NCBI RefSeq assembly: GCF_012927325.1
Contig: NZ_JABBGI010000028.1
Location: forward strand, 1 to 64,000
Length of the DNA: 64,000 nucleotides
Reading direction: 5' to 3'
DNA from: Chryseobacterium antibioticum
GTDB taxonomy: Bacteria > Bacteroidota > Bacteroidia > Flavobacteriales > Weeksellaceae
Each line of letters begins with the position of its first letter. The first letter of the stretch is position 1. The notes under the pieces are model-generated. The model saw nothing but the letters and a program-made list of their open reading frames with translations. It was not told the origin of the DNA and searched no databases. Below are positions 8,038-16,683 of the stretch, piece by piece. The translations under genes and the position numbers were made by a program.

Positions 8038-9771
8038 ATGAAAAATAAATTCTTAAATTTTAAATTGAGGAAAATTGTTCATTACTCATTGATCGCCTGT
8101 ATTCTATTGATACAGGTCATTATCGCCGTTTTTTTTTATAACGAATTTGTGAATGAAAAGAAACTGAAGTTTATCAAGGACCAACTGGAGGAAAGCAGAG
8201 CTTTGGGTGGGCTGACGGACGATTCACGAAAAGATTTCATGGATGCGCAGAACTACCTTCAAAAGTATATGGTCAGCCAGGATGACAAAGATCTGAAATT
8301 ATACTTTCAGTCCCTTAGAAAACTGAAGGGTAATTTTGATAAAATAGGAGCCTATGAAAGCATAAAGCCAAGATTGAAAAACAATCTGGCCCTGCAGAAA
8401 AAAGATACGCTGCAGATTAAAAGGCTGAAAACATTAATAGATTCCGCTTATCAGTCTTCTCTCAACCCACCCGCAAAAGTTAAGGATACACCCTATGAAC
8501 TGAAAAAGTATAAGAATAATTTCGATAATCTGAATATCGAAACGCGTACTTATTCTGATACCATCAAGAAGAAAGGCTTTATGGGACGTTTAAAAGATGC
8601 CATATCCGGAAAGGTGGAGGTTCAGAAAGAAAGCACGGTCATTACAATGACGAACAATAAAGCACTAGATCTTTCTAACATAAAATCAGAAATGGATAAT
8701 GCCATAAAATCTATGGATAAGCATTATTCGGACGAGGTGAAAAAGGTTCAGTTGCATGTCGCTAAAAATCAACGGAATAATGCTCATTTTTACAGTAATT
8801 TCAGCAAATTATTGGTGTACAGCAACGGGCTGATCAATGTGTACGAAAATGCCATTAAAGACTTTAAATCAGAATTAGAAAAAGAATACAACAAGCAAAG
8901 CTCAGATAATAATAAAATCAGAACCTATCTGGTACTGGGATTAATGATTTTAATGTTCTTTGTATCCATTCTGATCATGTACTTTACAAGAATGGCATTC
9001 ATCTATGAACTGAAACTGAATGCAGCGAATGACGAGATTAAAAAGAGTCTTACTTTCAAAAACAGAATTCTGGGAATGCTGAGCCATGAATTAATGTCCC
9101 CGCTGAAAATTGTTAATATTTTTATCGATAAGATCAACAGAACGACCAAGGATGAAACTACAAAAGACTATCTGAAGTCCATTAAGTTTACCAACAGTAC
9201 CTTGCTGATACAGTCTAAACAGATCCTTGAATACACAAAGAATCAGGAAGCTGAAAACAAACTGACAAAAACTGTCTTTAATCTTAAGGATGAAATTAAT
9301 TCTATTGTAAAAGCCATTACACCCTATATCGAAACCAGAAATAATAAATTTTTGGTGACGGACAGGATACCTGAAAACCTTGTGGTGAATTCAGACCCTA
9401 TAAAAATCAACCAGATTTTTATGAATATTCTGGGAAATGCCAACAAGTTTACAGAAAACGGTCAGATTGATCTTACCATGGCAACGGAACAGATAGATGA
9501 CAACAGAATTTCCCTCATCACAACAGTAGGGGATACTGGGGTAGGAATATCTGATTCTGACCTGGCGAAAATTTTTGAACCCTATTATCAGGGAATGATA
9601 TCTGATGAAATTGATAATTTTGGTGCAGGACTGGGACTAAGTTTATGTAAGGAAATTATAGAACTTTTCAATGGTGAAATATCTGTTTCAAGTAAGCTGC
9701 ATAAAGGAACAAAAGTAACATTCAGTATTAATTTAAATATCAGTAATAATGGGAATATCAATGGAAAATAA
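8038..9771 (+). CDS. Sensor histidine kinase
   Basis: The product has 577 residues. Transmembrane segments at about 14-34 and 296-316 enclose a large, helix-rich, Lys-rich periplasmic sensor region that I do not recognise. The HisKA H-box MLSHELMSP puts the phosphorylated His at 350. The ATPase domain follows, with an N-box (NILGNANKF), G1 (DTGVGIS) and G2 (GAGLGLSL). The stimulus is unknown. The response regulator begins inside its 3' end, so the two are translationally coupled. ATG start after a 5' region with a -7 box. Confidence 0.9.
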   Translation: MKNKFLNFKLRKIVHYSLIACILLIQVIIAVFFYNEFVNEKKLKFIKDQLEESRALGGLTDDSRKDFMDAQNYLQKYMVSQDDKDLKLYFQSLRKLKGNFDKIGAYESIKPRLKNNLALQKKDTLQIKRLKTLIDSAYQSSLNPPAKVKDTPYELKKYKNNFDNLNIETRTYSDTIKKKGFMGRLKDAISGKVEVQKESTVITMTNNKALDLSNIKSEMDNAIKSMDKHYSDEVKKVQLHVAKNQRNNAHFYSNFSKLLVYSNGLINVYENAIKDFKSELEKEYNKQSSDNNKIRTYLVLGLMILMFFVSILIMYFTRMAFIYELKLNAANDEIKKSLTFKNRILGMLSHELMSPLKIVNIFIDKINRTTKDETTKDYLKSIKFTNSTLLIQSKQILEYTKNQEAENKLTKTVFNLKDEINSIVKAITPYIETRNNKFLVTDRIPENLVVNSDPIKINQIFMNILGNANKFTENGQIDLTMATEQIDDNRISLITTVGDTGVGISDSDLAKIFEPYYQGMISDEIDNFGAGLGLSLCKEIIELFNGEISVSSKLHKGTKVTFSINLNISNNGNINGK

Positions 9772-10402
9772 AGAGATTGTATTCCTTTTAGCGGATGATC
9801 ATAGTATCGTAAGACAAGGAATGGAGATCCTGATCGATGAAATTGTGCCCAATGCTAAAGTATATCACACTTCATCTTTACTACAGATTGTAGAACTGAT
9901 ACAATCAAAGGAAATTGAAATCGCCATCATTGATGCTCATTTTCCGGACGGAAACAGTCTGCATGTTTTGCCAAAGATGAGAATCGCCAATCCCAATATT
10001 AAAATTTTAGTCTTCACCGGTCTAGAAGAAGATCTGCATGTGCTCAAATTTATAAAAGCCGGCGCTAATGGATATGTAAGTAAATTAAGTGAAGAGGATG
10101 AGATAAGACTGGCGATCTCAGATATCGTACACAAAGGCGAGTATTTTTCTGCCCTTTCCCGGAATTTAATGGTGCAGTTTGTTCACAATCCGGATTTAAT
10201 CAATCCTCTCAGCCGCTTATCGAATAGGGAATTACAAATTGCCGAAATGTATGCGGAAGGACTTGGCAACCTGGAAATCGCCAATCATCTGGATATCAAA
10301 CAGAATACAGTCAGTACGATCAAGAAAAATATTTTCGATAAATTGAAAATTGAAAATCTCGTTGAGCTGGTTGATCTCGTCAAAACCCATCATAAAATGT
10401 AG
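9761..10402 (+). CDS. LuxR/NarL-type response regulator
   Basis: The product has 213 residues from the ATG at 9761 (217 if the upstream ATG at 9749 is used). The receiver domain has acidic DD near the N-terminus, the phospho-acceptor Asp in IDAHFPDG and the conserved Lys in YVSKLS. The C-terminal GerE-type HTH includes LSNRELQIAEMYAEGLGNLEIANHL, split between residues 155 and 180. It overlaps the kinase gene by 11 bp, so it is its cognate regulator. Targets are unknown; the repeat array lies immediately downstream. Confidence 0.9.
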   Translation: MENKEIVFLLADDHSIVRQGMEILIDEIVPNAKVYHTSSLLQIVELIQSKEIEIAIIDAHFPDGNSLHVLPKMRIANPNIKILVFTGLEEDLHVLKFIKAGANGYVSKLSEEDEIRLAISDIVHKGEYFSALSRNLMVQFVHNPDLINPLSRLSNRELQIAEMYAEGLGNLEIANHLDIKQNTVSTIKKNIFDKLKIENLVELVDLVKTHHKM

Positions 10403-10558
10403 GATTTTCAAAGTCCTTTTTTTACTTCCCCATTGTCCCAATCTTTTGCGGATAATTATCTAGGTGTTTATCGACATATATCGATGCCTGTTGTAGGATA
10501 TTTTATTCTGCGATGTTGTTACTTTGCACCAGAGAAAAAAACCAAATGAAGAACGTAT

Positions 10559-10693
10559 ATGAACAGAAAATGCTGCTTGGCTTTTGAAGTTCTGTACAAA
10601 CATACAAATGATGGTAGCTGTAAAATAACACGTTATAGCTGCACAATAACAAATGATGAAATTAATATAAGTGTATGCGTAGCCTTGGCCTGA
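10559..10693 (+). CDS. Small Cys-rich peptide in repeat unit 1 (tentative)
   Basis: A 44-codon ORF runs from ATG at 10559 to TGA at 10691-10693, 33 bp after a promoter-like TTACTTTG and followed by a terminator at 10775. The peptide begins MNRKCCLAFEVLYKH and ends INISVCVALA; Cys at 5, 6, 21, 28 and 40. In unit 2 the same frame is broken by a one-base deletion after the Ala-Phe codons. In unit 3 the ATG is CTG and another indel changes the frame. So either this is the surviving coding copy, or the units encode an RNA and the ORF is accidental. I recognise no family. Confidence 0.35.
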   Translation: MNRKCCLAFEVLYKHTNDGSCKITRYSCTITNDEINISVCVALA

Positions 10694-10774
10694 CTTCTTG
10701 AAAGCCATTCTTAAAAAAACACAAATTACAATAAAGAAGTTATATAGGTCGTTAGGTTATTAAATACAGAAAAA

Positions 10775-10805
10775 AAAGGTTGTCCAAAAGGGTCAACCTT
10801 TTTTG
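10775..10805 (+). terminator. Terminator of repeat unit 1
   Basis: AAAGGTTG-TCC pairs with GGG-TCAACCTTT around AAAA, followed by a T run. The same structure closes units 2 and 3. Confidence 0.75.
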
Positions 10806-10871
10806 TTATAGAAGTGTCTCCATACTTCAGAAAAATTAGTATGATTTAAGGTAAATGTTTAAGCCATTGTG

Positions 10872-11300
10872 CCGATAAACATCTCGGCTTTTATCGAAAT
10901 ATATCGATACCAATTATAGGATAGTGTATTCTGCAATGTTGTTACTTTGTACCAGAGAAAAAAACAAATGAAAAACGTATATGAACAGAAAATGCGACTT
11001 AGCTTTTTAGTTCTGTACAAACACACAAATGATGGTAGCTGTAAAAATAACACGTTATGGTTGCACAAAAACCAAATGATGAAATTAAAATAAGTGTATG
11101 CATAACCTTGGTCTGACTTCTTGAAAGCCACTCTTAAAAAAACACAAATTACAATAAAGAAGTTAAATGGGTCATTAGGGTATTAAATACAGAGAAAAAG
11201 GGGGTTGTCCAAAAGGGTCAACCTCTTTTTTTTGTTGTATAAGTTTCTCCATATTTCAGAAAAATTAGTATGATTTAAGGTGAATGTTTAAATCATTCTG
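10872..11300 (+). repeat. Tandem unit 2 of 3 (~429 bp)
   Basis: Second copy. Left-edge palindrome ATCGAAATATATCGAT at 10893-10908, TTACTTTG at 10942-10949, terminator at 11201-11233. Compared with unit 1 it carries scattered substitutions plus single-base indels that close the plus-strand ORF, so no coding constraint is visible in this copy. The promoter-like box and the terminator are kept. Confidence 0.85.
11201..11233 (+). terminator. Terminator of repeat unit 2
   Basis: GGTTG-TCC and GGG-TCAACC pair around AAAA, followed by a CTC and an 8-T run. Confidence 0.75.
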
Positions 11301-11660
11301 TCGATAAACATCTAGGCTTTTATCGATATATATCGATGCTGATTGTAGGATATTATATTCTTCAATGTTGTTACTTTGTACCAGAGAAAAAAACCAAATG
11401 AAAACGTATCTGAACAGAAAAGGCTGCTATGCTTTAGAAGTTCTGTACAAACACACAAATGATGGTAGCTGTAAAAATAACACATTATGGCTGCAAAAAA
11501 CTAAATGATGAAATTAATATAAGTGTATGCGTAACCTTGGCCTGACTTCTTGAAAGCCACTCTTAAAAAAACACAAATTACTATAGAGAAGTTAAATAGG
11601 TCGTTAGGTTATTAAATACAGAATAAAAAGAGGTTTATCCAAAAGGATCAACCTCTTTTT
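11301..11660 (+). repeat. Tandem unit 3 of 3 (~360 bp, spacer absent)
   Basis: Third copy. It has the best-preserved left edge: inverted arms TCGATAAA / TTTATCGA running into a perfect 16-bp palindrome ATCGATATATATCGAT at 11322-11337. TTACTTTG follows at 11371-11378. The peptide frame has CTG in place of ATG. The unit ends at its terminator, which abuts the stop codon of the convergent kinase gene; the spacer seen after units 1 and 2 is missing. Confidence 0.85.
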
Positions 11661-11662
11661 TT
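11630..11662. terminator. Bidirectional terminator of unit 3 and the convergent kinase gene
   Basis: GAGGTT-TATCC and GGATC-AACCTC pair around AAAA, with a T run on the plus side and TTTTTATTC on the minus side. It touches the stop codon of the histidine kinase gene that ends at 11661. Confidence 0.75.
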
Positions 11663-12977
11663 ATTTTAAAAACCACATTTCAAAAGAGCTACCTTCTTCC
11701 TGTGCCTGATAGATAAGATATCCCCGATGGGCTTCCATAATACTTTTTGAAAGGGTTAAGCCAATTCCGGAACCTCCATTTCTGGTCGTAAAAAACGGAA
11801 GAAATATTTTATCTTTAATTTCATGGGTGATGCCTGAACCATTGTCTGTTAATGTTAAAATAACCCGGTTGTTTCGAGATTTTATAGAGGTTTTAATGAT
11901 CTTTTCTTCCTTTTCCAAGACAGCAAATATAGCGTTGAGATAGAGATTGATAAGGCTTCGTTCAATCATTTTCAGATCTGCAGAAACAAAATGTTCTTCC
12001 AAATCTAAAACGACCTGAATATTGTTCTTTTCAAATTCATGTTTTAAAAAGTCAATGGCAGATTCTGTAATTTTTTTTAGAGAGACATTTTTGAGGATGG
12101 GTTTTGGCAATTCTGCTACTTGGCGATAATTGTCAACAAAATTGAGGAGCTGTTTTGATTTTGAAGTGATGATCATCAGGCTTTCTTTCATTTCTTCCTG
12201 ATCTTCCTTGTTGACTGTCTCCTGATTACTAATGTATTCAAGGTTTTGAATAAGACTGTTGACCGGAGTTAATGTATTTAAAAGTTCATGCGAAATCACT
12301 TTCATAAGGTTATTCCAGGCCAGTTTTTCTTTCTGCTCAATAATTTTCTGAACAGATTCTAAAGTGATAATGTAAAAACTATGCTGAACATTTTTCACTT
12401 GTTTCGTTCTCAGAGAAAAAGACTGTTTCGCATTTTGACGGATAGAAATATCAAGAAACTCCTGCGAGCTTTCATAATTCGTCTCCTCAATAATTCTGTA
12501 AAATTCAGGAATTTTTGTGGCATACAGATTCCAGGAATTATATTTGGGGATTTCCAGGATATTCAGAAAGGTAGGATTCACATAAAATACTTTCCATTCC
12601 TTATCTGTTTCAGATAAAATCATCAGACCGATGTCCATTTGGTCCAAAATACTTTCATACAGTAATTTGTAGGAAGATAAAGAGAGGTGCTCATTTTTAC
12701 TTTGGTAATATAACTGTACACTGCCGTCAATTGAATCAGAACCTTCTTCTTTTGGAAACAATGAAAAGTCTTTTTTAATGATGGATTGAATAATTTTCTC
12801 TGTTTTTGCAATCTGAGATAAAAATGAGAAATTGGCTAAAAGCACCAAAATTAACGTCAGTAAAGAAAATAAGATCACATTCATCCATTTTTCTCTGACG
12901 AAAAAGTGATAGCATACTATTCCGGAGACGATAGCCAACGAAATATAAATCAACCAGATATAATTGTTTTTATGCAT
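11661..12977 (-). CDS. NtrB/AtoS-type sensor histidine kinase
   Basis: The product has 438 residues. Two close N-terminal membrane helices (about 6-27 and 32-51) leave almost no periplasmic loop. A PAS-like domain spans about 104-210. The H-box VISHELLNTLTP puts the phosphorylated His at 230, and the ATPase domain has DNGSGI and GGSGIGLTLS motifs. It is the second gene of a pair with the sigma-54 regulator upstream, 20 bp apart. Kinases of this class usually sense a cytoplasmic or membrane signal; the context suggests envelope or efflux stress. ATG start. Confidence 0.9.
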   Translation of the reverse strand: MHKNNYIWLIYISLAIVSGIVCYHFFVREKWMNVILFSLLTLILVLLANFSFLSQIAKTEKIIQSIIKKDFSLFPKEEGSDSIDGSVQLYYQSKNEHLSLSSYKLLYESILDQMDIGLMILSETDKEWKVFYVNPTFLNILEIPKYNSWNLYATKIPEFYRIIEETNYESSQEFLDISIRQNAKQSFSLRTKQVKNVQHSFYIITLESVQKIIEQKEKLAWNNLMKVISHELLNTLTPVNSLIQNLEYISNQETVNKEDQEEMKESLMIITSKSKQLLNFVDNYRQVAELPKPILKNVSLKKITESAIDFLKHEFEKNNIQVVLDLEEHFVSADLKMIERSLINLYLNAIFAVLEKEEKIIKTSIKSRNNRVILTLTDNGSGITHEIKDKIFLPFFTTRNGGSGIGLTLSKSIMEAHRGYLIYQAQEEGSSFEMWFLK

Positions 12978-12997
12978 TAAAGTAAATATAATTAAAA

Positions 12998-14341
12998 TTA
13001 TAACCCGAACTTTTCCATTCTTCTATATAAAGCGGCTCTTGAAAGTCCCAGATCTTCAGCTGCCAAAGATATGTTACCCTGATGCTTTTTCAGGGCTTTT
13101 TTGATGAGCATTTCTTCCATGTCTTCAATATTAAGATTGGTGATCGTGTTTTCCTGTTCTTCCAGTTGAGGCATCAAAAGTTGAAGACTTTTGTCATTGG
13201 ATAAAATTACACTTCTTTCGATACAGTGGTCTAGTTCACGAATATTTCCGGGCCAGGGATAATTTTTTAGCTGAGATAATAAGTTTTCAGATAATTCCAA
13301 ATTGGGTTTATGGTATTTCTGTTTGTAGCGGTCTAAGAAATATACAGCAAGAATATTGATGTCTTCCTGTCTTTCCCTTAAAGCCGGAATATTAATTTCC
13401 ACCGTATTTATTCTGTAGTATAAATCCTGACGAAAACGGTTCTCCGCCACTGCTTTTTTCAGATTCTCATTGGTGGCAAAAATAAAACGCACATCCAGCA
13501 TCCTTTCCTTAGTTTCACCAATTCTGGAGAGTTTTCTGTTTTGGATCAGACTCAATAATTTAGTCTGAAGCTGAAGCGGGAGATTGCCGATTTCATCCAG
13601 AAAAACAGTTCCGTTCTGGGTATTTTCTATTTTTCCGGCATAATCCTGATGAGCGTCTGTAAATGCTCCTTTTTTATATCCAAATAATTCAGATTCAAAA
13701 AGATTTTCAGAAATACTTCCCAAATCGATATGAACAAAAGGCTCATTTTTTCTGTCAGATTGCTCATGAATAGATTCCGCCAAAACATATTTTCCCGTTC
13801 CGTTTTCGCCCAAAAGAAGGATGTTGGCATCAGTAGGAGAGACTTTTTTTATTTGGTCAAGAATCTCCTGCATTTTTTGAGAATGACTGTCCAGCTGATA
13901 CTGATTGCTTTTTTGATTGATGTTTTCCCATTGACTGAGCTTTTTATTCTTTCGTGAAATATCAACGGCAAGATTAACTGAGGCATACAGTTTTTCGTTA
14001 TTCCATGGTTTGAGGATAAAATCTGAAGCTCCTTTTTTTAAGCCTTCAATAGCAAGTTCCACTTCACCATAAGCGGTCATTAGAATGATAGGAAGCTGTG
14101 GTTCAAGTGTTTTTATTTCATTCATCCAATACAGACCATCCTGACCATTTTCAAATCCTTTCCGGAAATTCATGTCTAAAACAACAGCATCGATCTGATT
14201 TTCAGTTATAAATTTCAGAATTTTTGTAGGATGGCTAAGGCAACTTACCTCTGAGAAAAACTTCTTGAGCCAAACCCTTGCAGAAAATAAAATATCTTCA
14301 TTATCATCTACAATCAAAATATGAGCTTCTTTTTTACGCAT
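12998..14341 (-). CDS. Sigma-54-dependent response regulator (NtrC family)
   Basis: The 447-residue product has all three NtrC domains. The receiver has acidic D12-D13 and phospho-Asp D56. The AAA+ domain has Walker A GENGTGK (178-184), and the sigma-54-contact loop GAFTDA (225-230) is a common variant of GAFTGA. A Fis-type HTH lies at the C-terminus (NISLAAEDLGLSRAALYRR). It is followed by its kinase. It diverges from the export operon starting at 14549, and the intergenic region carries both a sigma-54-like promoter and a long dyad, so this operon is its likely target. ATG start. Confidence 0.92.
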   Translation of the reverse strand: MRKKEAHILIVDDNEDILFSARVWLKKFFSEVSCLSHPTKILKFITENQIDAVVLDMNFRKGFENGQDGLYWMNEIKTLEPQLPIILMTAYGEVELAIEGLKKGASDFILKPWNNEKLYASVNLAVDISRKNKKLSQWENINQKSNQYQLDSHSQKMQEILDQIKKVSPTDANILLLGENGTGKYVLAESIHEQSDRKNEPFVHIDLGSISENLFESELFGYKKGAFTDAHQDYAGKIENTQNGTVFLDEIGNLPLQLQTKLLSLIQNRKLSRIGETKERMLDVRFIFATNENLKKAVAENRFRQDLYYRINTVEINIPALRERQEDINILAVYFLDRYKQKYHKPNLELSENLLSQLKNYPWPGNIRELDHCIERSVILSNDKSLQLLMPQLEEQENTITNLNIEDMEEMLIKKALKKHQGNISLAAEDLGLSRAALYRRMEKFGL

Positions 14342-14398
14342 ATTATTTTTAAAAAATTAATTAAACAGAGAACTCAATACACAAAATTAAAGCTTAAG

Positions 14399-14435
14399 TG
14401 TTCATTTTCGCACAAAAAGTGTCCGATAATGAACA
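14399..14435. promoter_or_regulatory. 37-bp dyad, probable enhancer for the NtrC-type regulator
   Basis: The sequence begins TGTTCATTTTCG and ends GATAATGAACA. Of 18 symmetric pairs around the centre, 15 are complementary, including the outer eight on each side. It lies about 65-100 bp upstream of the sigma-54-like promoter, the usual place for an upstream activating sequence. Confidence 0.7.
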
Positions 14436-14499
14436 GTTTTTAAAAATAGGTTTAAAGCTTTACTTCAGATTGTCAGAGACTTACAAATTTATAATTTAC

Positions 14500-14514
14500 T
14501 GGCATCTGGATTGT
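14500..14514 (+). promoter_or_regulatory. Sigma-54-like (-24/-12) promoter of the export operon
   Basis: TGGCAT-CTGGA-TTGT fits TGGCAC-N5-TTGC with the correct 5-base spacing, the conserved GG at -24 and GT in place of GC at -12. It lies 35 bp before the ATG of the adaptor gene, leaving a leader of about 22 nt. The gene for a sigma-54 activator starts on the opposite strand of the same intergenic region. Confidence 0.65.
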
Positions 14515-14548
14515 GTAATTAATTGTAAGCAAACGAGTTATCTTAATT

Positions 14549-15796
14549 ATGGATACGAAAATAGTAAAAAAGAAATCTAAATTGAAAATTGTTTTAGTCG
14601 GATTGATAATAATAGTGGCAGGATCGCTATTCAGTCTGTATTTTATGAAACAAAAAAAGACGTATAATATTTCGGCAGAAGACATCCAGATGGATGAAGT
14701 CACCCGGGGAAAGTTTGAAGACATGTTGATGCTCACCGCACAGACGCAATCTCTCAATTCCTCTTTGGTTAATGTTTTGGAAGGCGGTGCCATCAAAGAA
14801 ATATTTGCTGAAGACGGGCAGATGTTAACGAAAGGCCAACCTATTGCACGGGTGTACAACCCTAATACAGAGTTTAATTATCTGAACCAGGAAACGGGAA
14901 TTATGCAGCAGATCAGCCAGATGAGGAGTACGCTTCTTGAGCTTAAAAATCAGGAATTCGCTCAGGATAAGGAATTACTGCAGTCCCAGAATGATTATAA
15001 TACCGCTTTGCAGTCATTTAATTTGCAAAAACGACTGTATGACGCTGAAATTGGGAAAAAGACAGATTATGACGTCAGTTTGCAGAATCTGAATTACCAG
15101 AAACAAAGAAAATCAATCGTAGAAAAGGGAGCTTTTACTGAAAAAAAATCCAGAAGCTCACAAATGTCTGCCGTTAATTCTTCTATTAGTCAGATGGAGA
15201 AAAGCCTTCAGATCCTGCATTCCAATAAAAACAATTTCCTGATTATGGCTCCGGCTTCAGGAAGGTTGTCATCATTTAATGTTTCCATAGGAGAAAATCT
15301 GACAACCGGGCAGAGTATTGGTAAAATCGATCTGATGGATGGTTATAAATTGGTTGCCAAAGTAGATGAATACTACATCAATAAACTTCAAATCGGAATA
15401 AAGGGAAGTCTGGATAATGACGGTAAATCTTATAACGTGATCATCACAAAAATTTTACCGGAAGTAAAGGACGGTCAGTTTTCTGTAGAGCTTAACTTTA
15501 CAGATGTGAAACCTCAAAACCTCAAAATAGGGATGACTTTTGGCGTTAAACTGAAACTTTCCGCCGATACCCAGAGTGTAATGGTTCCTAAAGGTAATTT
15601 TTATAAAGATACCAACGGAAAATGGATCTTCGTGGTAAAAGGAAATAAAGCAGAAAAAAGAAACATTGCTTTAGGGCGTGAAAATCCTTTATTTTACGAA
15701 GTAGTTTCAGGATTAAAAAGCGGGGAAACAGTGATTACATCTGACTATTCAGATATTAAAAAATATGAAATCCTTGAGATTAAAAATAAAAAATAA
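14549..15796 (+). CDS. Periplasmic adaptor (HlyD/MacA-like) of an ABC exporter
   Basis: The 415-residue product has one N-terminal membrane helix (about 11-32) after a Lys-rich start. A lipoyl/barrel-sandwich half (GGAIKEIFAEDGQ) is followed by a coiled-coil hairpin rich in Gln and Leu (about 115-230), the second lipoyl half (IMAPASGRLSSF) and beta-barrel domains. In MacA-type systems this protein links the inner-membrane ABC transporter to the TolC channel. First gene of a four-gene operon (adaptor, ATPase, permease, TolC) under the sigma-54-like promoter at 14500. ATG start. Confidence 0.88.
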   Translation: MDTKIVKKKSKLKIVLVGLIIIVAGSLFSLYFMKQKKTYNISAEDIQMDEVTRGKFEDMLMLTAQTQSLNSSLVNVLEGGAIKEIFAEDGQMLTKGQPIARVYNPNTEFNYLNQETGIMQQISQMRSTLLELKNQEFAQDKELLQSQNDYNTALQSFNLQKRLYDAEIGKKTDYDVSLQNLNYQKQRKSIVEKGAFTEKKSRSSQMSAVNSSISQMEKSLQILHSNKNNFLIMAPASGRLSSFNVSIGENLTTGQSIGKIDLMDGYKLVAKVDEYYINKLQIGIKGSLDNDGKSYNVIITKILPEVKDGQFSVELNFTDVKPQNLKIGMTFGVKLKLSADTQSVMVPKGNFYKDTNGKWIFVVKGNKAEKRNIALGRENPLFYEVVSGLKSGETVITSDYSDIKKYEILEIKNKK

Positions 15797-15825
15797 TTAA
15801 CCTTCACATTTAAATAAGAATCAAA

Positions 15826-16548
15826 ATGATTAATGTTCAGAATCTTTCTAAAATCTATAAAACTGAAGACGTACAAACCAATGCTTTAAATAATGTAAGC
15901 CTTCACATCAAAGGAGGGGATTTTGTAGCCATAATGGGGCCTTCAGGCTGTGGGAAATCTACATTTCTTAATATTCTGGGTTTGCTGGATGATGCCTCTG
16001 CAGGATCTTACAAATTCGCAGAGGTGGAAACTGTAAAAGCTGGAGAAAAAAAGAAATCTACTATCCGAAAGAAAAATATTGGATTCATATTTCAGAATTT
16101 TAATCTGATAGATGAGCTTAATGTATATGAAAATATAGAATTACCCTTAATTTATAACGGAGTTTCCTCTTCTGAAAGAAAAAGAAGGGTAGAGGAAATT
16201 ATGGAGCAAATCAATATCGGTCACCGTGCGAAGCATTATCCACAGCAGCTTTCGGGAGGTCAGCAGCAGAGAGCAGCCGTTGCAAGAGCTTTGGTGACAA
16301 AACCGCAGTTGATTCTTGCCGATGAACCTACCGGAAACCTGGACAGCTCCAATGGAAACGAAGTGATGAATCTCCTGGCAGAACTTCACAGAGAAGGTTC
16401 CACCATTATAATGGTAACGCACTCTTCTTACGATGCAGGGTTTGCTTCAAGAATTGTCAATATGAAAGACGGTGAAATATTTAATGAAGAACATGCTTCC
16501 CAAAGAAGAGATGTCTTTGAAAAAGCAGATGCTCAGGAACTCCAGTAG
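15826..16548 (+). CDS. ABC transporter ATP-binding protein (MacB/LolD type)
   Basis: The 240-residue product carries Walker A GPSGCGKST, a Q-loop IFQNFNL, signature LSGGQQQR and Walker B LILADEPT followed by GNLD, then the H-loop THS. It is the stand-alone ATPase of a type VII (MacB/FtsX-like) transporter, which moves substrate from the periplasm by mechanotransmission and does not pump through the inner membrane. It lies 29 bp after the adaptor gene and is followed by the matching permease. Confidence 0.92.
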   Translation: MINVQNLSKIYKTEDVQTNALNNVSLHIKGGDFVAIMGPSGCGKSTFLNILGLLDDASAGSYKFAEVETVKAGEKKKSTIRKKNIGFIFQNFNLIDELNVYENIELPLIYNGVSSSERKRRVEEIMEQINIGHRAKHYPQQLSGGQQQRAAVARALVTKPQLILADEPTGNLDSSNGNEVMNLLAELHREGSTIIMVTHSSYDAGFASRIVNMKDGEIFNEEHASQRRDVFEKADAQELQ

Positions 16549-16683
16549 TTAGAACATTCTTTAACTAAATTATATTGTAAAAAACTAGTAACCGTGGAAG
16601 CTCTGCTTCTTTGATGTCAGGTGTATTTTCGACCTGAACAGGGTTTGGAAATATGCCTTCATCACTTACAAAATTATACTACC

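Larger units (their letters stand above)
10449..10871 (+). repeat. Tandem unit 1 of 3 (~424 bp)
   Basis: First copy of a three-unit imperfect array. In order it holds a palindrome-rich left edge (ATCGACATATATCGAT at 10470-10485), a promoter-like TTACTTTG at 10519-10526, a 44-codon ORF (10559-10693), a conserved stretch ending in AATAAAGAAG, an intrinsic terminator (10775-10805) and a spacer shared with unit 2. This copy keeps the ORF open. Confidence 0.85.

Noticed and set aside
10460..11131. Two minus-strand ORFs of 82 and 90 codons in repeat units 1 and 2, both starting MAFKKS
   Set aside because: They read against the terminators and promoter-like boxes, are hydrophobic low-complexity, and the equivalent frame in unit 3 lacks the ATG and is closed by a stop after the shared start region.
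10449..11660. CRISPR or rRNA-like repeat
   Set aside because: Three long contiguous units without spacers and without any rRNA signature; each has its own terminator.
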